From assembly GCA_021234155.1 (NCBI GenBank), contig JAJEKV010000020.1, positions 8,480,563 through 8,544,562 on the forward strand: DNA of 64,000 nt. Reading direction: 5' to 3'. Shown in pieces: positions 56,637 to 64,000 of the stretch (position 1 is its first letter; every line of letters begins with the position of its first letter). The notes beneath the pieces were generated by a model that did no database searches, was not told the origin of the DNA, and saw only the letters and a program-made list of their open reading frames with translations. Position numbers and translations under genes: made by a program. This DNA is from Isoetes taiwanensis (taxonomy: Eukaryota; Streptophyta; Lycopodiopsida; Isoetales; Isoetaceae).

Positions 56637-59455
56637 AAACCCCTTTTAAGCCTGATTTACATCAGACCATTAAGACTCCTAAGTCCATTTGGACATAAAA
56701 GCCTTTTAAATGCAGTCCCAAACTAGATACAGGTGATTATCCAATTCGGGCCTTGATTTGAGGTATTAAGTAAAAAATAATGCAAGATATGATCAGAAGA
56801 CTAAAGATAGAAAAAACACGACGTTAATTAGAATAAGATAACAATAAGCAAGCATTTTAAGTTTGAAGGCTCATTAAGACAACAAATTACTTTAATGTTT
56901 GCACCTTAAAACATGGAAAATGACAAAGGACATAGAATACCATCATCGTTTGAACAAGATGGCTGCTAGAAATTAGATTGAAGTAAGAGGTAAAGACACA
57001 AAAATAGTGAAGTCATATTTCCAAAGCAGCATGTTCAAATCCAAGTGAAAAAATAGTGTTTGCTGGAAGCACAGGTCTGTAAGTCTTGTTCGAGCAAAAA
57101 ATCCTTTCGCCCAAGCTACTATGATAAAAACTTCACATGGAGGAACAAGTTTGGTTACCTGCAGTGGAACCAAATGCAAGTTAGCCAAGAACTGGGTAAA
57201 TGCAAAAGCCACTAACAGGTAAGCTATAAACTTGTTCGGCTTAACGCCCTTCACCACAAATATAATATCAGAAAAGCTAAGATTAGCAACAGCAGTTATG
57301 AGTGTATAAGATAAGCTGAAAATGCAACTTAAGTGCAAGAGATCTATACTACTAACAGCGCATAACCTGATACGGAGACATACTGCCATAGAGTGCAAAG
57401 TTGAAAATCAGTACATTGTGACATTCAGTAGTCATGAATAGTTACTATCATAATGTAATATGAATTTAAACCTAACAAGATAGGTCATCCAATCGATTTA
57501 AGGGAAAAATACTTAGATAAACATTAACTGTATGTAAAAGCCCATAAAACCAGACTATAGACCAGACTATATGCTGCAACAGTATAAGGTGTGAACTACA
57601 TTACTACATATAGTAGAAATATAGCATAATATCCCAAGTTTATCATAGATTATGGACTGTTATGGACCATAGACATCATGTAAGAAAAAGAATGGACCGA
57701 GGTAGACTAATAAGAAAGACAGAAGTTCTACAAAGATTCTAGAGTATATGCACCCAGCCAGCTGAAGCCTACCATGAAAAAAAGCAGGGGACATCATTAA
57801 ATGCATGTCAAGCCAGAGCTACAACATTAAAACACATAAGGGAACAATATCTATAGGGCAACTATCAGTCAAAGCCTGGAAAGGAAAGGATAAGGTTAAG
57901 GCTGCCATTAAAGCAATGACAGAACTTATTTCTGTGATTTTTGTGCCCCTGTGTCCTTGAATAGAGCATGCAACAAGACAATAAGAAGCTGCAGACATAT
58001 AGCAGCATGGCACAAACATAGAATCCAGTCGCTAGATTTGGGAAAAACATTAGTCTCTTATGTAAAACTAGAATCTAAATCTGACAAATACAAAGCTAAG
58101 ATACTGAAGGGAATATTACTGTAAATATTGTGCCACTGTGCCATGCATCAAAACTACATTAGGACCTGATAGCCAGCTTTTGGGAACATGTAGGCCAGTT
58201 AATGCATCCACTGAACATAGCTATTGGAAAATGGACTACGAGCCAATAATGGAAAATACGCAAACTGTTATGGTGGAAGCTGAATTTAGATCTACAAAAC
58301 AATCAATATCCAGCACAGATAATATGGCTAAGAAATAGACATGGCTAAGAAATCGAAATGTGTAACGTGAATAATATAGCAACCATCCTGCTATGAGTTA
58401 GAATCAGTTGTAATACTATAGAAAATGTACACAGAGGTAAAAGGCATAGGCAAACTACCAGTAAAAAAGAAAATGGAGGTAGTAAAGGCAGGCATTAGAT
58501 CTAAAGGCCAAGTTATATTTAGCAAATAAATTAGAGCTAGAAGTAGAAAATAATTAAAGACTAGAAACCTGATTGATATTGTTGCCATCATTCTTGTTGA
58601 CAGGGGTGCTTGCTGGAGTTGCTGGAACATCCATGCTCTGATTTACTAGCAGAATGGAAGGGCATAATTTCATAGGGACTGGAACTTGAATAATCTGTGC
58701 AGAACTGCCTTCCCGGACTTGGTAAATCCACCTTTGCGTCTACCCATAAACCGGGTAATCTTAAGCTTCAGCCCAGCCGGATCATATCTGCTATTGGAAG
58801 AAGAATAGACATATGCGAGCTGCAGACTGTGCAAAGATATCCTAAATAACCAGACCTGGATGTGGATTTGTAACAGAAAAAGGTCTTGCCGGATTAGGTC
58901 TACGTTTTTGCCATCGTGAAGGATTAGGGATAGGAAAATTTACCAACCCTAAAGTTATGGAAATAAGGTAAAAAGTTAAGATTATACATAAAACCTAGGA
59001 AAAAATTCATCTCATGTATTCCCTTGGCCCAGTCATTCCAATTAGAGTGGATCCGAACACTTCCAAGTTAAATCTATGGTTTATATTAGAAAATAAGGGA
59101 CAATTCATATGTATAAAGTGTATATCATGCTCATAATCTTACGAAACAATAGACAGACTTGCAATTAGATCCATGTCTACTGGATGTTTAAAAATATTGT
59201 AGAAGTGAAAAACCAATGCAATTTGTTTGGTGCACCCAAACATCTAACCCTCAATTTTTGGTCTAGGTAAGAGGCTTGCAGTTAAAGCAAGTGGATATTT
59301 AGTCCAGTTAATGCATTTGCAAATGCAAAACTATACTTGCACAAAGCATATGAGTAGTAGACCAAACAATAGGCCAAAGGACATCGTATAGCAAATCTGC
59401 AGTGTAGTTCATGATTTGACAACTAAGAAGATGATATCCAAAATACTACATAAAA
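56637..59455 (-). repeat. LTR-like repeat S2
   Basis: Upstream direct repeat of deleted element 2 in sense. It carries the MGRRKGGFTKSGKAV exon start near 58750. It ends at CCAAAATACTACATAAAAA, where the inverted repeat of the SINE array begins at once. Confidence 0.88.
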
Positions 59456-59457
59456 AT

Positions 59458-60696
59458 ACTACATTGACAGTTTTGCCCAACGGATGTGTGGTGAGTTGGT
59501 ATAGGCCTAGTAATGCCAAAATAAATGTGCACTTGGTCGGGGGTTCAAACCCGGCCAGTGTATGTTTATATTTGGGAGTTGGTTATTGGGGTTATACGGC
59601 CATGATCCCCGACGTGGTAGAACTTAAAAGCCTATACATGTCCTCCACTTTGGCTGCTCGTTGGCAGTGGGACAAAAACTAGCTAGTCTGTCAAAAGACT
59701 AGTCTAGACCAGTAAAAGTTGGTTTACAGACATTTGTGGCTGGTTTTATCGGTTCTTGTCTAAAGCCCTCTGGTCCTAGGATGCCCAAAAAGTCATATGT
59801 GGCAAAGGCACTAGGTCGGGTGACGCTAGGTTCGGGCGATGCCCCTAGAGTTGCCCCTAGGATCCGAAAACTTCCTCAAGGTGGGATTTAATCCTGCCTA
59901 CAAAGTGTGCATGTATGGCCAAAGTTTTGCCCAACGGATGTGTGGTGAGTTGGTATAGGCCTAGTAATGCCAAAATAAATGTGCACTTGGTCGGGGGTTC
60001 AAACCCGGCCAGTGTATGTTTATATTTGGGAGTTGGTTATTGGGGTTATACGGCCATGATCCCCGACGTGGTAGAACTTAAAAGCCTATACATGTCCTCC
60101 ACTTTGGCTGCTCGTTGGCAGTGGGACAAAAACTAGCTAGTCTGTCAAAAGACTAGTCTAGACCAGTAAAAGTTGGTTTACAGATTACTGTGGCTGGTTT
60201 ACTGGTTACTGTCTAAAGCCCTCTGGTCCTAGGATGCCCAAAAGTCATATGTGGCAGGCGGCACTAGGCTGGTGACGCTAGGTTCGGCGATGCCCCTAGA
60301 GTTGCCCCTAGGATCCGAAAACTTCCTCAAGGTGGGATTTAATCCTGCCTACAAAGTGTGCATGTATGGCCAAAGTTTTGCCCAACGGATGTGTGGTGAG
60401 TTGGTATAGGCCTAGTAATGCCAAAATAAATGTGCACTTGGTCGGGGGTTCAAACCCGGCCAGTGTATGTTTATATTTGGGAGTTGGTTACTGGGGTTAT
60501 ACGGCCATGATCCCCGACGTGGTAGAACTTAAAAGCCTATACATGTCCTCCACTTTGGCTGCTCGTTGGCAGTGGGACAAAAACTAGCTAGTCTGTCAAA
60601 AGACTAGTCTAGACCAGTAAAAGTTGGTTTACAGATTACTGTGGCTGGTTTACTGGTTACTGTCACACATCCGTTGGGCAAAACTGTTAATGTAGT
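59458..60696 (+). repeat. Tandem array of a tRNA-derived SINE unit (period 451-454 bp) closed by a 33-bp inverted repeat
   Basis: Units start at AGTTTTGCCCAACGG (59469, 59923, 60374). Each contains an A-box-like TGGTGAGTTGG (59489-59499) and a B-box GGTTCAAACCC (59542-59552) with normal spacing, the mark of a tRNA-derived SINE head. The first 33 bases (59458-59490) recur inverted at the right end (60664-60696) with one mismatch. The array cuts off the RT of element 3. Short ORFs inside the units are repeats, not genes. Confidence 0.8.
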
Positions 60697-62476
60697 CTAG
60701 TTTTCTTCTTTTGTCAAATCTGGAGTACTTGAAGAGCCCAATAAATGGATCTGTGACTTGGACAGTGATATTCAGAAAGTTAATTTTGTAACCAAGGTTA
60801 GAGTAAATTCCGTAGCAGGTTTCATCCTTTATTCCAAGATGCTCCATATTGTAAATAGTAATCATGGAGTCTTTACAGAAAAACTCATTTAAGTCTCCTC
60901 CATTAATGATGCATAAGTCATCTATATATCTTGAGACATGCTGAAATCTATGAATATCCTTCATTCTGTTACAGTGGGCCAGTTTAAGAATGAACTTCAG
61001 TTCATACCAGGCTAAATACAGGTTGCACCATGCTGGGCTGCACGAAAAACCCATTGGAATGCCTTTCTTTTGTCTCCATATATTATTACCCATTTGTAGA
61101 TAGCAGTGGCACAATAGCCAGTTATTATATTTATAGAAGTCTTCCTTTGAGAAAATTATATTGCCAGATTTTGAATCACGGTCAACCTTCATCCATTTGG
61201 TAGAGAAAGAGTTATTCTTAATCTTGATGACAAGCTGAGATAAAGGGAATTTTTGAGCCATGAATTGCCATACTAAATCAGCAACCTCGTTCATAATTTC
61301 CATCATGCCTTCATCACCCTCGAGGGGAATGTTTTCATAGCATTTGGTGATATCAATTGAAAAGACGTTAAAAATCTTTTTAGGCAAGTTAAGTACAAAA
61401 TCAAAGGATGAGTTTATGAGCCAACATGGGTTAACTTTGTCTTTCATCCATAGTCTAAGTTCAGCAGTATTCCAGTGACAAACTGCAGGCCATTTATCAA
61501 TGAAATTATTCAATACTGCAGTCAAAATATCAGCAACTTCTGTAAAAAGAGTGTTATGGGCATTTGTCAACCATCTGTATTCCCCTTTGTGCGCTTTATA
61601 TGTCCCCATCAAATATGGCAGTCTATGGCTAGCAGGTGGAAGCAAATTAAGAGAGCCCGTAATACCTTGAATACATTCATTTTTAATATCTTGAGGGGAA
61701 AATGGCATGCTCTCAAAATCAGAGCTATTGAGTCGAATAAGGGCCATTTCTCTAATATGCCATTGGCATATAAAACATGCATTGTTGTTGGCTTTATCCA
61801 ATCCAGAAATATATAAATTCTTTTCTAACCATAAGAGGTTCTTTTTTACAATGCCATCGTCCCACAAGTATCTTGTACTTTTTGTACTGTTTTTGTGAGC
61901 TGTAATTTTCAGCATAGCCAAGCTTCGAAGTTTATCCTTCAAGTCTTTTATATCAGCCTCAGATAGGTGAAGTAAACTGTAATGATGAGCAATAAAGAAT
62001 TGATCACAAGTTGCCATGAAGTCATCCATGAATTTGTCAATAGTAAAGCCACAGTCTGGAATATGATTAAGGCCATTTTGAAAGGCATTTCTCAATTTTG
62101 GACAATGCACAATAGTAAGATCCATAGTTCTAATGTGATTGATCCGTGGATCAATGAATTTTGTAAGACTAGGGTTCTTGCAAGGGCACTTTTTAGGGCT
62201 GCCATCTGCAAAGATATCAAAAGGTTTATAAACCTTGTCTCTAACTTGGTCAATATATCTCCATCCAAATAATGTATTATCCAAAAGTTCGTCAGCAATT
62301 GAGGGAATATTCTCCCAAAGAATATCTTTAAAGATACTTCTGATGCTGAAATTTTCCAGACTTTTAGATAGGAATGTACTGTGCACTATTCTGGCTTTTG
62401 ATTTACATTTGATAGAAATCAAATGCTTTTTATGATTGCAGTCTTTTATAATGGACCGAGTATTGTCCGAATTTCC
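60697..62476 (-). CDS. PLE reverse transcriptase, element 3 (C-terminus truncated by the SINE array)
   Basis: About 590 residues in one open frame, with all catalytic motifs: KKCPCKNPSLTKFIDP (Cys motif), DKANNNACFICQWHIRE, LPYLMGTYKAHKGEYRWL, FSIDITKCYENIPL (A), GIPMGFSCSPAWCNLYLAWY (B), SRYIDDLCIINGGDL (C) and INFLNITVQV. The frame runs into the inverted repeat of the SINE array after DKRRKLDY, so the thumb and helical C-terminal region seen in body 1 are missing. There is no ATG at its start; the frame is open to an AG acceptor-like site at 62477, as expected if it is spliced to ORF1. It is the best template for classifying the family. Confidence 0.88.
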
Positions 62477-62827
62477 CTAAAAGAAATTAATACTGTGTTA
62501 GAATAGATACAATGAATTAATCTGGTATCCTGTAAACAGGATCCAGTAATCGTAACTTTAATGAGTATAAAAACTCATCTAGAGAAGAGTATTGAAGTCT
62601 GTTCATAAGCGAACAAAGGACCTTGAGGGTAAAACTTTTTTGTAATACACAAAAGCTCAAGGGAAAGTTTTTTCATAAAAACCCTTGAGTGTTGGACATA
62701 GATCATATAATAGTGAGAATTCAGATTATCAATACATATATTTATGTTATAGTATAGAAAATATAGAACAGAAAACTTAGAAAAGAGTGAAGAGTTTTAA
62801 AAAAACAATATGAATTCATAAAGATAC
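62477..62827 (-). other. Intron-like spacer between ORF1 and RT, element 3
   Basis: In sense it starts GTATCTTTATG and ends TTTCTTTTAG; joining the flanks keeps the frame (phase 0), as in body 1, although the sequence has otherwise diverged. It holds pseudoknot-like copy B (62627-62689) and a second stem-loop (62521-62545, CTGGTATCCTG with CAGGATCCAG). Confidence 0.6.
62627..62689 (-). ncRNA. Conserved pseudoknot-like RNA element, copy B
   Basis: The stem CTCAAGGG/CCCTTGAG encloses a loop reading in sense TTTTTATGAAAAAACTTT, with downstream AAAAAAGTTTTACC. Here loop AAAACTTT pairs with downstream AAAGTTTT, while A and C use AGTTTTT with AAAAACT. So both helices changed while pairing was kept. 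A nearby CCTTGAG (62621-62627) offers a competing partner for the stem. Confidence 0.65.
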
Positions 62828-64000
62828 TAACCCGGTATTTTCAATGTAATCCAGTTTGAGTGGTGTGCTGTCTTCAAGTGAAATGACCTTGTTAACCCCT
62901 TTTGTCACTGAGTACTCGTCCTCATTTGTATCATCAGGATTGTTGCCTTTACTATTCAGTGCCATATTGCCTTTTGTAGTAAGTTTTGGATCCATAGTGA
63001 CCCTGGGGGGTCGTTTAGGAGAGAACATACCAGTTGACATATTGCTGGACGGACTTGCCTGCTTAGAAAATTGAGAGCTCTTGGCTCTAAGTGGCTGGCT
63101 CTGTCTGAAAGAAATAGGCCGAAGGGTTTTTTCAGCAATATCAGCAAGTTTTGAGTTCCCAAAGGCCATTTTCAGATTGTTATCAGGAAATTCAGCATAA
63201 TGTAATGTCATTTCTATAAAAACCCTTCTTACTTCCAAGTAAGATAGATAGGCAAGGATGGCAGGTTTGAGCACATTATGAAGAAGTTTTGTGAGGCATA
63301 CCATTTTAGCAATGGGTGTAGAATCAGGGAAAATGACTTCAAGGTTATTTAGCATGAACCATATGGCATGATCTATCCACACAATGCTGCATTTGCATTC
63401 GCTGTCATTGCTTTTTTTTGGGATTTTTTTCGCATGCACATGTCATAAAGGGACAATGAGTCCTCCAAATCTTCTTCAAGAAAAAACCATCTCTACTATC
63501 ATTTGAAAATGCCATGTTACCTTTTTGACTGATATGGATGTTTGAATTCATAATGCAAGGCTGTTCAAAAAAACTCATGTTAAAGGGTAATGGAATTTCC
63601 TTTTTAGTGAAGTACTTCTCCATTTTGGTAGCTTTGATAACTCCCAATCTAATTTCATCGTCCACAATTCCTGTTAGTGCTTTCCAGGTTTCGACATTGA
63701 TCGGAGCTAGTGCACCAAAGTTCTGACTTTTCCAAATAGCATGAGACCATGCGCTAGCATAACATTCAACATTTTGCTCAGGTATGATCGGGAATCTCGC
63801 TGAATTCTGTAAGGTTAAAGTGGGTACTTCTTCCAGATCATCATCACATGCATCCTCGTTTTTATTGCTATTCATATCGGCGCCAAAAAGATCATCATCT
63901 GACAGATCATTTTCAGAAAAAAGGCAATTCTTTGTATCATCGTTTAGATAGTCAACAGAACTTCCATCATCTATAGCATCCGTTTGAAGTGAGGATTTCA
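62828..64000 (-). pseudogene. PLE ORF1 protein, element 3 (runs off the window; one frameshift)
   Basis: It aligns along its length with ORF1 of body 1: acidic NCLFSENDLSDDDLFG near 63930, PTLTLQNSARFPIIPEQNVE, NFGALAPINVETWKALTGI, HCPFMTCACEKNPKK, SYLEVRRVFIEMTLHYAE and KRPPRVTMDPKL. A frame change falls in a run of eight T at about 63412, so a homopolymer error is as likely as a real mutation. The 5' end lies beyond base 64000. Confidence 0.75.

Larger units (their letters stand above)
42270..64000 (-). mobile_element. Head-to-tail array of three related Penelope-like retroelements with LTR-like direct repeats
   Basis: Sense is minus. From right to left: element 3 body (ORF1, spacer, RT; 60690-64000), SINE array, repeat S2, a small deleted body (55767-56630), repeat S1, repeat R2 with a foreign segment, full body 1 (44780-48910), repeat R1. 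RT motifs match Penelope-like elements: a KAHK block, DITKCYENIP, GIPMGFSCSPAWCNLY, RYIDD, INFLNITV, and a helical C-terminal region. An upstream DKA...FIC motif is also typical. No GIY-YIG nuclease is visible, suggesting the endonuclease-minus type known from telomeric sites. Tandem copies sharing LTR-like repeats are characteristic of PLEs. Confidence 0.8.

Noticed and set aside
53268-58630. Paired ORFs repeated in S1 and S2 (for example minus-strand frames near 54127-54361 and 57819-58050)
   Set aside because: Short, lacking known domains, not conserved in R, and altered by the CWG/CG indels; they lie in intron or untranslated parts of the repeat.
59416-60587. Three near-identical ORFs of 73-88 residues in the tandem array
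   Set aside because: They are translations of tRNA-derived SINE units with A and B boxes; no independent coding evidence.
46939-62827. Hammerhead ribozyme in the PLE array
   Set aside because: No CTGATGA plus GAAA core in a hammerhead arrangement was found on either strand near the structures; CTGATG near the S repeat end lacks the other parts.

Overview
The window looks like the nuclear genome of a land plant, and I infer a fern or lycophyte rather than a flowering plant. It is AT-rich and about three quarters transposable elements. It holds only three convincing host genes: a GNA-type lectin, BIN4/MIDGET (a plant topoisomerase VI subunit) and INDH (a mitochondrial P-loop iron-sulfur assembly protein). 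The last two have many short GT-AG exons. Penelope-like retroelements, rare in flowering plants, make up the right third.

Layout. (1) 1-10.87 kb: a minus-strand Ty3/gypsy chromovirus with gag, protease, RT/RNase H and integrase plus chromodomain, all frameshifted. Its 5' LTR (9325-10869) and tRNA-iMet primer site (9312-9323) are present; the 3' LTR lies off the left edge. Between primer site and gag are about 4.3 kb that chromoviruses normally lack, holding two extra transcription-unit-like modules. Each has a pair of roughly 60-bp hairpins, a TATA box with the same flank (CTATAAATAGACCC in sense), and an open reading frame. One encodes a histone H3 variant: the exact H3 amino terminus (MARTKQTARK), a linker near 300 residues, then a complete H3 histone fold. 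The other product is unknown. (2) 10.9-25.9 kb: lectin gene, two MITEs with target duplications, a copia fragment, a 2.55-kb copia-like element with perfect duplication, and LINE pieces. (3) 25.9-27.9 kb: BIN4. (4) 28.1-35.4 kb: two LINEs. (5) 36.5-39.1 kb: INDH. (6) 40.4-42.2 kb: a degraded Helitron/PIF1-type helicase and a LINE 3' end.

(7) 42.27 kb to the end: a head-to-tail array of three related minus-strand Penelope-like elements (PLEs). Bodies carry ORF1, then an intron-like spacer, then a reverse transcriptase with no visible GIY-YIG domain. They are separated by direct repeats of about 2.4 kb (family R) or 2.8 kb (family S) that act as LTR-like units and contain the first coding exon. 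The spacer carries an RNA structure, a stem-loop plus a loop-to-downstream helix, whose stem sequence differs in all three copies while pairing is kept. A second structure follows the RT stop. A tandem tRNA-derived SINE array bounded by a 33-bp inverted repeat truncates the third RT.

The most novel points are the retrotransposon-encoded histone H3, the covarying RNA structure between ORF1 and RT of the PLE, and a CWG-to-CG difference pattern between two S repeats that may be a consensus-sequence artefact at methylated sites. All gene and domain calls come from reading translated sequence by eye; no database search was run.
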